A stretch of 22,237 nucleotides of DNA from JAFDZV01 sp966128725 (GTDB lineage Bacteria; Bacteroidota; Ignavibacteria; OLB7): NCBI GenBank assembly GCA_966128725.1, contig CBHYLN010000085.1, positions 1 through 22,237 on the forward strand, in the 5' to 3' direction. Made by a program: the position numbers and the translations under genes. Shown here in pieces: positions 1-6,511 of the stretch (positions are counted from its first letter, which is position 1; the number at the start of each line of letters is the position of its first letter). The notes below the pieces were generated by a model. That model ran no database searches, was not told where the DNA came from, and worked only from the letters and a program-made list of their open reading frames with translations.

Positions 1-1
1 G

Positions 2-433
2 TGCGCCGGCGCGGTGGACGCGGCAACGGCCGAGCAATGGAGCGATGGCACGCAGGGGATTCCGCTGCGCCCGGGATTCGGCCGCACCGATACCACGCTG
101 CTGGTTGGCTGGCCGGCCGGCAGCCAACCGACGCCCGGCACCCTGGGTCCGGCCGCCGAAGGGATCCACGCCGATGTGGTGACCGAACATCTCCAGATTG
201 CGGTGGCGGAACAGGAAGGCTGGCTGGCCGCGCGCGCGTTTCCGGATCGGCCGCTTGGGCTTGCCGGGGAGTATCTGGATGCGCGCCACCAGGACGCCGT
301 CTATCGCGATGACTGGTTTGTCACCGCCGAGCGCGTTGTTGCCAGCCAGGCCGGTGTGATCGCCGCGCGGCCGGGCGCCGTATCGCCGGCGCCTGCCGAA
401 ACCGCCTATACAATCGCGCTGCCCAACGCCTGA
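2..433 (+). CDS. Unrecognised protein, C-terminal part (5' end outside window)
   Basis: An open frame enters from the left edge and ends at a TGA after about 143 codons. I do not recognise the family. The visible part is soluble-looking and has no signal peptide or membrane segment. It mixes short acidic and aromatic stretches (ADVVTEHLQIAVAEQEG, then YRDDWFVTAERVVASQAGVI) and ends in an Ala/Pro-rich tail. An ATG at 14 is in frame, but nothing marks it as a start, so the gene probably begins upstream. The competing frame at 1-312 is Arg/Gly-rich and looks like a shadow. About 117 bp separate it from the radical SAM gene on the same strand, so co-transcription is possible but not shown. Confidence 0.5.
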   Translation, partial: CAGAVDAATAEQWSDGTQGIPLRPGFGRTDTTLLVGWPAGSQPTPGTLGPAAEGIHADVVTEHLQIAVAEQEGWLAARAFPDRPLGLAGEYLDARHQDAVYRDDWFVTAERVVASQAGVIAARPGAVSPAPAETAYTIALPNA

Positions 434-550
434 TTGCCGCCGGAGCGGTGGCAGCCGGCGATACACCTGAACACAGTGCGGTTGCCGGGCCACGATGTAT
501 TTTCCTTAGGTGTTGCAACGAACCGATGAACTAATTGTGGTGAGCGGCCA

Positions 551-1876
551 ATGATCGAAACAGGGAATGTGATCGCCGAGCTGGAACGGATGTTCGAGCT
601 GGTTTCGGATTTGCCGAAGGAGGCGATCCTGAAGCAGGATATCCTGCGGCAGGGCCTGGCCTTCTCGCAGAGCGCGCTGCAGGTGGCCTCCGGGTACAAG
701 CCCAAGGACTACTTCATCTTCTCGTTCGACCTTGTGCCGCTCAAGGATATGGAGACCTACGAGGCCTACCGCTCGCCGGAGGAGATCCGCATGACCGGCG
801 GCCCGTACAACCTGCGACCCACCATCGTTTCGGTGCGCGTCAACCCGGAGTCGCCATACCGTGTGGAGATCCACGAGGGCGTGATATCGTTGATGTGCGA
901 GGGCGTGGCCCTGGCGCAGTTGGAGTTCCCGCCAATCCCGGCGTATTACGGCGCGCAGCTTTCCAGCGGCAAGAAGATATCCGAGATCGCCCCGGCCATC
1001 GAGTGGGGATACCTGGTGTACCTTACGGTGTATCGGCTGTGCCAGTACTGGGGGAAGGACGAGGAGTGCCGGTTCTGCGATCTGAACGAAAACTTCCGCC
1101 AGCAGCGCGAGCAGGGGCGCGAGTACACGGCCGTCAAGAGCATCGACGACGTAGTGGAGGCAATGGCCTTCATCAACGAACACGATAGCGTATCCAAGGC
1201 CTACACGGTCACCGGCGGCTCGATCACCAGCTCCCTGCAGGGCATGAAGGAGGCCGAGTGGTACGCCCGCTACGCCGAGGCCATCGAAACACGGTTCCCG
1301 GGCCGCTGGATTCCGAAGGCCGTGGTGCAGGCGTTCGAGAAATCCGAAACACAACTTCTGCGCGATGCCGGCTACAGGATCTATCACCCCAATTTCGAGG
1401 TGTGGGATCGCGAGCTGTTCAGTTGGATCTGCCCGGGCAAGGAGCGCTACGTGGGGCGCGATGAGTGGATCAACCGCATCGTGGACGCCGCCGACGTGTT
1501 TGGCCCGCAGCGCGTGATCCCGAATTTCGTGGGCGGGGTGGAGATGGCCAGCCCGCACGGGTTCACCGACATCGATCGCGCGGTTGCCTCAACCACCGAA
1601 GGGCTGGAGTTCTTCATGAGCAAGGGCATCATCCCACGATTTACCACGTGGTGCCCGGAGCCCACCAGCGACCTGGGCCGCCAGGTTGGCCCGCCGCTGG
1701 AATACTTCGTGAAGTTGCTGCATGCCTGGCGCACCGTGTTCGAGCATCACGAGCTTTCCGCGCCGCCGGGATACGGCCGGCCGGGTGTTGGCAGCGCCGA
1801 GTTCTCCGTAAGCGCGTTCATGGATGTGATCCGTGTTGAGCGCCTGCCGAAGGGGCGGGAGATCGCCGAAGTATAA
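551..1876 (+). CDS. Radical SAM protein with atypical CX8CX2C cluster motif
   Basis: A 441-residue soluble protein, probably a cytoplasmic [4Fe-4S]/S-adenosylmethionine radical enzyme. The likely cluster ligands are C164, C173 and C176 in LCQYWGKDEECRFCD; the CxxC pair followed by aromatic/acidic residues is typical. TVTGGS around 219-224 fits the Gly-rich strand that contacts the SAM amino group, and HPNFEVWDRELF fits the usual substrate/SAM-facing 'N-E-V-x-D-x-L-F' strand of the barrel. The spacing is CX8CX2C rather than the common CX3CX2C. About 160 residues precede the cluster, which suggests an extra N-terminal domain. The substrate is unknown. The ATG at 551 has no convincing Shine-Dalgarno sequence. 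A YacP-like RNase gene follows after 28 bp, probably in the same transcript. Radical SAM is well supported; the reaction is not. Confidence 0.82.
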   Translation: MIETGNVIAELERMFELVSDLPKEAILKQDILRQGLAFSQSALQVASGYKPKDYFIFSFDLVPLKDMETYEAYRSPEEIRMTGGPYNLRPTIVSVRVNPESPYRVEIHEGVISLMCEGVALAQLEFPPIPAYYGAQLSSGKKISEIAPAIEWGYLVYLTVYRLCQYWGKDEECRFCDLNENFRQQREQGREYTAVKSIDDVVEAMAFINEHDSVSKAYTVTGGSITSSLQGMKEAEWYARYAEAIETRFPGRWIPKAVVQAFEKSETQLLRDAGYRIYHPNFEVWDRELFSWICPGKERYVGRDEWINRIVDAADVFGPQRVIPNFVGGVEMASPHGFTDIDRAVASTTEGLEFFMSKGIIPRFTTWCPEPTSDLGRQVGPPLEYFVKLLHAWRTVFEHHELSAPPGYGRPGVGSAEFSVSAFMDVIRVERLPKGREIAEV

Positions 1877-1904
1877 GCGGGGCCTGTTGGCGGGAACCAA
1901 TACC

Positions 1905-2432
1905 ATGCAAAGAACCTATGTGATCGACGGATACAACGTGGTGCATGCCTCGCCCGAGCTGCGACGCACCATGAAGGAGGTCGGGCCTGAGAGAGCTGCC
2001 GGTGACCTGCTGAACGCCGTGGCCGGGTTTGCCGAACGTCACGACTGCCGATGCATCGTTGTGTTCGACGGTGTTGCCCGGCAGGCCGAGTCCGGCGGGC
2101 GCATCACGCACCGGGTGCAGGCCGTATCCAGCCGCGATCGCAGCGCCGACGATCTGATCCGCGAGCTCTCCCGCCGCGACGGCCCCAGGCTTGTGGTGGT
2201 TTCGTCCGATATGGAAATTGTTGGCACCGCGCGGGCGACCATGTCGGAAGTGCTGCCCTCCAAGGCGTTCGCGGCCAAGCTCACCCTGGGCACGCATTCC
2301 GATGGGCTTGGCCCGCCGGCCGATGGAAGCGCCCGTCCGCACCGTATCGCCGAACTGCGCGAGCGCTCGGAGAAGCCGGGCGGCATGTCGCGCGATGACG
2401 TTGAGGAGTGGAAGCGGCTGTTTGGTGAATAG
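1905..2432 (+). CDS. YacP-like NYN-domain ribonuclease
   Basis: A 175-residue protein with the full NYN/PIN-like (YacP, Rae1) pattern. VIDGYNVV (D8, N11) opens the fold, VVFDG (D55) gives the second acidic site, RSADDLI (D82, D83) the third, and VVVSSD (D102) the fourth. The C-terminus, SRDDVEEWKRLFGE, resembles the 'sxxDVxxWxxLF' tail of this family. Members are metal-dependent endoribonucleases; Bacillus Rae1 cleaves mRNA in the ribosomal A site. The start chosen is the ATG at 1905, because the DGYN strand must lie at the extreme N-terminus; the in-frame codon at 1833 would add 24 unconserved residues inside the previous gene. It lies 28 bp after the radical SAM gene, and a hairpin lies 150 bp downstream. 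Confidence 0.85.
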   Translation: MQRTYVIDGYNVVHASPELRRTMKEVGPERAAGDLLNAVAGFAERHDCRCIVVFDGVARQAESGGRITHRVQAVSSRDRSADDLIRELSRRDGPRLVVVSSDMEIVGTARATMSEVLPSKAFAAKLTLGTHSDGLGPPADGSARPHRIAELRERSEKPGGMSRDDVEEWKRLFGE

Positions 2433-2581
2433 GGTGCGCTTGTGGTAATGCTGGTGTAGCCACGTGGTCGTGTGGCCTGCTGAACGGGCGCGTGCGCATC
2501 AGGCGCCGTCTGTGCGCCGTGCGCACCGTGAACGCCGCTGACCGTGATCGGCGCCAACCCTGTAATAAGTCACGCCAACAA

Positions 2582-2628
2582 CAATGCCCAATCGATGATG
2601 GATACCATCCCACATCGATTGGGCATTG
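2582..2628. terminator. Long inverted repeat, 16-bp perfect stem
   Basis: CAATGCCCAATCGATG (2582-2597) is exactly complementary to CATCGATTGGGCATTG (2613-2628). The 15-nt middle contains a second small ATGG/CCAT palindrome. No T-run follows on either strand, so this is not a classical intrinsic terminator. It sits between the 3' ends of the convergent NYN gene (+) and the HTH gene (-), where a bidirectional stop or 3'-end-protecting hairpin is expected. A small mobile palindrome is the alternative. Confidence 0.55.
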
Positions 2629-2695
2629 CTGCTTCATGCTACACGCTTGCGCGCGAATCCTTTGGGGTCACGCAAGGGGTGCGCCGCCACCGGCG

Positions 2696-3127
2696 TTACG
2701 GAATCACCCACACTCGTCGCGCTTTCAGCCGATGCTGGAGCAGATTCGAAATCGCCTTCAGGCTGTACTCCACGCCGAACCGATCGCGGAGCCAGCACTG
2801 GATTTCGTTGAGCGTGCCCACGTCGCCTGCTTTCAACAGGCTTCGCAGCGCCTCCAGTTCATCGTTCTTGATGCGCGTGCGGCCATCGTCGCTTCCTAAC
2901 AAGGCGTCGAGACCGTGGGAATTGTATTCCTTCATCCACCTGTTCACCGTTCGCTCGGAGCAGCCGAGCAACTGGCTTACCTGGGATAACGTCAGCGACT
3001 CGTTCTCGCGCAGCATACGGAGCATCCGGATCCGGAGCGCCTGCTGTGGATTTGCCGCGTGCCGACGTTCTAACGTCGTCAGTGTGCGGGCGCTTTCGGA
3101 AATGCGCCCATTCCTCTTACGTGGCAT
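2696..3127 (-). CDS. Stand-alone transposase-like helix-turn-helix protein
   Basis: A 143-residue putative DNA-binding protein. A basic N-terminus (MPRKRNGR) is followed by a first HTH around 30-65 (LRIRMLRMLREN, then LSQVSQLLGCSERTVNRW). A winged-helix-like second half follows (GTLNEIQCWLRDRFGVEYSLKAISNLLQHRLKARRVWVIP). This arrangement matches the N-terminal DNA-recognition part of IS630/Tc1-type transposases, but no DDE catalytic domain follows. The protein aligns end to end with residues 1-145 of the 411-residue regulator at 4483-5718 and stops where that protein's module ends. The ATG at 3127 was chosen because alignment with the paralogue begins there, and a weak purine stretch (GAGAGAAG) precedes it. 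The 56 codons further upstream look non-coding. It could compete with the larger regulator for DNA; that is inference. Confidence 0.75.
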   Translation of the reverse strand: MPRKRNGRISESARTLTTLERRHAANPQQALRIRMLRMLRENESLTLSQVSQLLGCSERTVNRWMKEYNSHGLDALLGSDDGRTRIKNDELEALRSLLKAGDVGTLNEIQCWLRDRFGVEYSLKAISNLLQHRLKARRVWVIP

Positions 3128-3182
3128 AAACTTCTCTCGATTCAAATGGGGGTGAGCGAGACCGACGAGTGATGCACTCAGC

Positions 3183-3338
3183 TTAACATCCCACAATGAC
3201 CATGCTACCCTCCACCAGGAAGCGAAGCATTCTGATCCGAACGTCCTGAGCTTCCCCCCGCAGATGCTGATCCACCGACTGGATCGTTTCGGCACTGTCG
3301 TCGATCTGCTCGATGTTCTTGGGCGTCATGCGTTGCAT
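3183..3338 (-). pseudogene. N-terminal remnant of the transposase-like HTH family
   Basis: A 51-codon frame starting at ATG 3338, with a plausible ribosome site (AGGGG, 8 nt upstream). SVDQHLRGEAQDVRIRMLRF is closely similar to NLEQHYRGEAQEPRIRVLRM of the 411-residue regulator and to the matching part of the 143-residue protein. After about 43 residues similarity stops and the frame closes with a short unrelated tail (SMVIVGC). No remainder of the module is found in the next 55 bp before the intact HTH gene starts. It is best read as a truncated third paralogue left by duplication and deletion. It could still be expressed as a micro-protein, since its start region looks intact. Confidence 0.6.
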
Positions 3339-3683
3339 GTGTGTGTCCCCTACGAAAAGTTTTGGTCGAAATCGTTTCTGATGTGTCGCGCGGACAAACC
3401 TGAACGTAGTGTCCTCGCGGTTATGCGGCCGTTCCGCGCTTGATGCCGGCTGGCTCTTTTGGATGGGCTTTCGCCAGCCGTGGCATGCTCGCTCTGCGCG
3501 GAGTTGCCGTATGGGGTTGGTACAGTGCGTTGCCCGGGGAGGCGTCCCGTTCCCCGAGCGAACCCGGCATATGCCAGGTTCGCTCGGCGTTGGGCGTACT
3601 GGTACCAACTGTCGTGTCTCTCGAATCGCTTGGGTTGTCAATGGTGCCGCGCTGGGGGCGCGGCCAGGCGCCTGCCGCGGCGC
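3339..3683. other. Gene-free 345-bp stretch with a large palindrome
   Basis: Open frames here on both strands are Arg/Pro/Gly-rich and mutually overlapping, with no recognisable protein. The only structure is the inverted repeat at 3516-3609. The right part holds the presumed 3' region of the secreted-protein gene and the left part the upstream region of the HTH remnant, including the CGAAAAGTTTTGG element (3353-3365). Confidence 0.5.
3516..3609. repeat. 94-bp imperfect inverted repeat with 34-bp near-perfect core
   Basis: The core (3554-3587) reads CCGAGCGAACC-c-GGCAT / ATGCC-a-GGTTCGCTCGG: two 16-bp half-sites with a single mismatch and no loop. The outer arms GTTGGTAC (3516-3523) and GTACCAAC (3602-3609) are also exact complements, with partial pairing continuing inward. 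The structure could act as a transcription terminator for the secreted-protein gene on the minus strand, as a dimeric protein-binding site, or be a small non-autonomous element. Confidence 0.6.
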
Positions 3684-4310
3684 TTACTGCATCGTGTTCT
3701 GCGCGCCGCCGTTGCCGGCCGGGCTCGTGGTCTGGCATGGGGCCACACACAGGCCAAGGTGGGCTACCTGGGTCAGGGTGATGGTTGGCTCCTGCACGGT
3801 CTGCGGCTTGCAGACGTCGTACTGCCACATCGAGTAGATGCCGTTGTCGCACGCCGTGAAGTGCGTGGTTGTGCCGCTTCCGCTACGAACCACGCACGGA
3901 TGGGCATAGGCCTTTACCACGGCCGGAGCGGAGCAATCCGGGGCGATCGTGAAACCGAGGCGCGTTCCCTCCGCAACCGCGGCCTGGGCAAGCCACGAGT
4001 AGATCTGGGGGGTAGCGATATCGTCGATCAGGCGCGGGTCGCCGGTGTAACGGATCGAGTCGGACACGATCTGGTAGCTGACAACACCGGTTGAGGTGCG
4101 GAAGCTTCCTACAAGTGTGATCACATCGCCGGAGCTGGCGGTCTGCTTTGCCAGGATCGGTTCGCCGTTCGTACCGCTGGTAAGGCCAACGCGTACAGGG
4201 AAGGTTCCGATCAGTGTTGCCGCGGGGTCGGCGAGAAAGTTGTTGGTCTGGGCCGTGGCAGCGGCGCAGAGTGTCGCGAGAAGGACGAGAGATACCAGTA
4301 CGTTTTTCAT
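3684..4310 (-). CDS. Secreted six-cysteine protein of unknown function
   Basis: A 208-residue protein with a clear Sec signal peptide (MKNVLVSLVLLATLCAAATAQ, cleavage probably after ATA or AQ). The mature part starts with a beta-rich, Thr/Ser/Gly-rich section (FPVRVGLTSGTNGEPIL, DVITLVGSFRTSTGVVSYQI). A second half follows with six cysteines (DCSAP, HPC, TAC, DVC, GLC, APC), enough for three disulfides. No family is recognised and there is no T9SS sorting domain. The start is the ATG at 4310, because the signal peptide begins there; the 33 upstream in-frame codons do not fit a signal sequence. It lies on the same strand as, and 172 bp downstream of, the large regulator, so it may be its target. 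That link is positional only. Confidence 0.75.
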   Translation of the reverse strand: MKNVLVSLVLLATLCAAATAQTNNFLADPAATLIGTFPVRVGLTSGTNGEPILAKQTASSGDVITLVGSFRTSTGVVSYQIVSDSIRYTGDPRLIDDIATPQIYSWLAQAAVAEGTRLGFTIAPDCSAPAVVKAYAHPCVVRSGSGTTTHFTACDNGIYSMWQYDVCKPQTVQEPTITLTQVAHLGLCVAPCQTTSPAGNGGAQNTMQ

Positions 4311-4415
4311 TTGTAGAAACAGCCTGATGAGGGTTATGAGGGATTGACCTGACAGGGGATTTCGGGTGCTTTCGCGGTTAGGACGCGGAGCAGCCTTGAA
4401 CAAGCACAAAGTTCG

Positions 4416-4431
4416 CCCCGGGGGCCCGGGG
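4416..4431 (-). terminator. GC-rich palindrome downstream of the regulator gene
   Basis: CCCCGG-GGGC-CCGGGG forms a short, very GC-rich self-complementary element about 50 bp beyond the stop codon of the 411-residue regulator. There is no T-run. It is a possible terminator or attenuator between that gene and the secreted-protein gene. Confidence 0.3.
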
Positions 4432-4482
4432 TTGGCAATTGCACTTTTGGGGAACGAGGCCGGGTTTACCAGGCGTGGAAGC

Positions 4483-5718
4483 CTAGGTAGAATGGAGGTT
4501 CAGACGGGGCGTAAAATACTTGGCGAACAGTTCGGTATACGAACGTGTGCCTGTCTTGCGGTGTACCGAGCCCAGATGCTTCTTGATTGCGTCCTCGGAG
4601 ATATTGAGCTGGTCGGCGATCTCCTTGTAGGCCAGGCCAAGCAGTCGGAACGTGACAACGCGCCGTTCCTGCTGGCTGAGCTGGGCCTCGTTGGTCATCG
4701 TCTTCAGCGCATCGTGGAACATGCGATCCACCGGGTGCGCGTAATGATACCGCGCGATCAAATCGCTGAGCATGTAGATGACAAACGGCTCCATCAACGC
4801 AACCATTGTGCGTGTACGTTCGGTAATTGCTGGCTTCGTGCGGTCGCGCCAGAGAATCAGCGCGCCGAGATACGCGCGGTCGTGCAGGTAGTAGTCGTAG
4901 CTGACCGGTGCGTGATAATCATCCAGCGGCAGCCCCTGGCTGCGGAAGTTCTCGATAAGGCGGTCCGACGGTTTCTCGCCGGTGTTGAACGACGCCACCG
5001 AAACTCCTTCGGTTCCCTCGGTGGCATTCACCGTGATCATCATGTCCGGTTGGTATACCTCGGGATCCTCCAGATTGCAGTTGATGTTCACGTAGATCGA
5101 AACGCGATCCACCTCGCCGAGCATTTCCATCAAGGCTTCGCGGTAGCGTTCGATGGCGTGTTGCGAATCGCTTGTTAACGGCAGGCGGTTCAAAAAATGT
5201 AGTACTCTGTCAGGAATGAGGGGTGCATCGTCCGCAACTTTTTTGGGCTTTATATCGCTGACAGTGATCTCCCGCCCGTCGCCCACGGCCCATACACGGC
5301 GGGCCTTCAGCTTGCGTTGCAACAGATTGGCAACACCTTTCAAACTGTATACAAGATTGTGGCGATCGCGCAGCCACGCCTGCACATCGTTAAGGGTGCT
5401 CAGCTCGCCGGTGCGCAGCTTCTCGCGCAGCTCGTCCATCTCCGCGCGGCCGATCGTCCCGGTGCGCGTGCTGCTTGTGCGCCTGTTGGAGAGGATTGCC
5501 TCCATCCCGGAAGCCTGGTACTGTGCCCACCAACGGTTGGCGCTTCGTTCGGAGCAGCCTGCCTGCGATGCGGCTTCCTCAAGCGTCCGGCGCGGATTCT
5601 CCTTGAGCATTCGGAGCACACGGATGCGTGGTTCCTGCGCCTCGCCGCGATAATGCTGTTCGAGGTTGAGCAGAAACTCCAGGCTTTCCTGAATATGTGA
5701 TCTCCGTTGCCGGGCCAT
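4483..5718 (-). CDS. Transcription regulator: IS630-like HTH module + GAF-like core + LuxR-type HTH
   Basis: A 411-residue cytoplasmic regulator with apparent DNA-binding domains at both ends. Residues 1-146 form a transposase-type HTH pair (RTLEEAASQAGCSERSANRW, then STLNDVQAWLRDRHNLVYSLKGVANLLQRKLKARRVW). Residues about 165-335 look like a GAF/PAS-type sensory fold (DRVSIYVNI near the start; YLGALILWRDRTKPAITERT before the final helix MVALMEPFVIYMLSDL). Residues 346-400 are a LuxR/GerE HTH (LSQQERRVVTFRLLGLAYKE, IADQLNISEDAIKKHLGSVH). No DDE nuclease and no phosphoacceptor receiver domain is seen. The start ATG at 5718 agrees with the paralogue alignment; no clear Shine-Dalgarno sequence. 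A 143-residue paralogue of the first module and a remnant lie downstream on the same strand. The LuxR call is firm, the first module good, the GAF call moderate. Confidence 0.82.
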   Translation of the reverse strand: MARQRRSHIQESLEFLLNLEQHYRGEAQEPRIRVLRMLKENPRRTLEEAASQAGCSERSANRWWAQYQASGMEAILSNRRTSSTRTGTIGRAEMDELREKLRTGELSTLNDVQAWLRDRHNLVYSLKGVANLLQRKLKARRVWAVGDGREITVSDIKPKKVADDAPLIPDRVLHFLNRLPLTSDSQHAIERYREALMEMLGEVDRVSIYVNINCNLEDPEVYQPDMMITVNATEGTEGVSVASFNTGEKPSDRLIENFRSQGLPLDDYHAPVSYDYYLHDRAYLGALILWRDRTKPAITERTRTMVALMEPFVIYMLSDLIARYHYAHPVDRMFHDALKTMTNEAQLSQQERRVVTFRLLGLAYKEIADQLNISEDAIKKHLGSVHRKTGTRSYTELFAKYFTPRLNLHST

Positions 5719-6511
5719 TGCTGTATACGACCGTCTTCTGCGAACGAAAATGGGCTTTGGCGCGCAGGCTGCGCACGATGACAGTATTGCCCGCGTTCAG
5801 CGGGCAACATACCGGCAAATGTCGCAACAGTACAATTGTGCTTGACAATCATGCTTGCCGCCGCGGGTTAACAACACACACCGCGCGCTACCACGCACAT
5901 GGGCGTGTTGCACCGTAATATGAAGATGTTGAGCGCGTATCGGGGAATGAAGTGCCTGAACGAAAACGATTGCACGGCACGGCATGAAATGATGCCATGC
6001 CAACAGACCGTTACGATCTGGCGCAGGCAACGTTCGGTAAACGTGGAATAAGACCGTGTCCACCGTTACCGTCCGGTGCCGGGGGCGGCGCCATCGGCGC
6101 TATGGGATGTCGGTTACTGAAAATTCGAGGCTGCGGAAACGTAGGGAGCAGGGATACGGACGTGTAAACCGGAATCGGTTGCACGAAGATACAATTGTGT
6201 CCGCAATCCATCAAGTGCCGAGCATCAAAAAACGCAATTTTCCTCCGCTTTCTGAACTCATTTGTCGGGAACGGGGGCGGGCGGCTATCGGACCACAAGC
6301 CTCAAAGATACGGACTTGCCAAATACACACAAGCAAATCGTGATACCGGCGCTGGGCCCGCGCTCGAAACGGTTTCGTATGCCCCGAATAGGTGGCCGGA
6401 TGCTTGCTTTCGGCGGGAGGAATCGGCTCGATTGCGTATACTTCCGGCCCGGGTTGGACACTGCCCGTTCCTGCTTCGCGAATTGTGTGATACCACGTTG
6501 TTCGATCGTAT
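5719..6511. other. 793-bp gene-free region between divergent genes
   Basis: This separates the divergent regulator (-) and the large secreted protein (+). Small frames on both strands are low-quality and unsupported. Visible items are a hairpin at 5787-5807, two exact copies of TACAATTGTG (5831-5840 and 6190-6199, each centred on the CAATTG palindrome), and a somewhat more A/T-rich composition than the flanking genes. It presumably carries the promoters of both genes. Confidence 0.5.
5787..5807. promoter_or_regulatory. Inverted repeat upstream of the regulator gene, possible operator
   Basis: TTGCCCGC-GTTCA-GCGGGCAA is an 8-bp perfect inverted repeat with a 5-nt centre, lying 69 bp before the start codon of the 411-residue regulator. 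Its position suits an operator for autoregulation or a 5'-leader hairpin. There is no direct evidence of binding. Confidence 0.35.

Noticed and set aside
3516..3609. Integron attC-like recombination site
   Set aside because: The outer arms read GTT...AAC, opposite to the AAC...GTT order of attC core sites, and no integrase or cassette array is present.
2696..5718. An insertion sequence of the IS630 family
   Set aside because: Only the DNA-binding module is present; no DDE nuclease frame, no matching terminal inverted repeats bounding the genes and no target duplication could be found.
5843..5848. Sigma-70-like promoter from the exact TTGACA
   Set aside because: No recognisable -10 element 16-18 bp downstream and no + strand gene for more than 600 bp; Bacteroidota promoters also differ.
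5920..6051. 43-codon plus-strand small gene starting MKMLSAYRGMKCL
   Set aside because: No ribosome site, no recognisable protein character and no second line of evidence.
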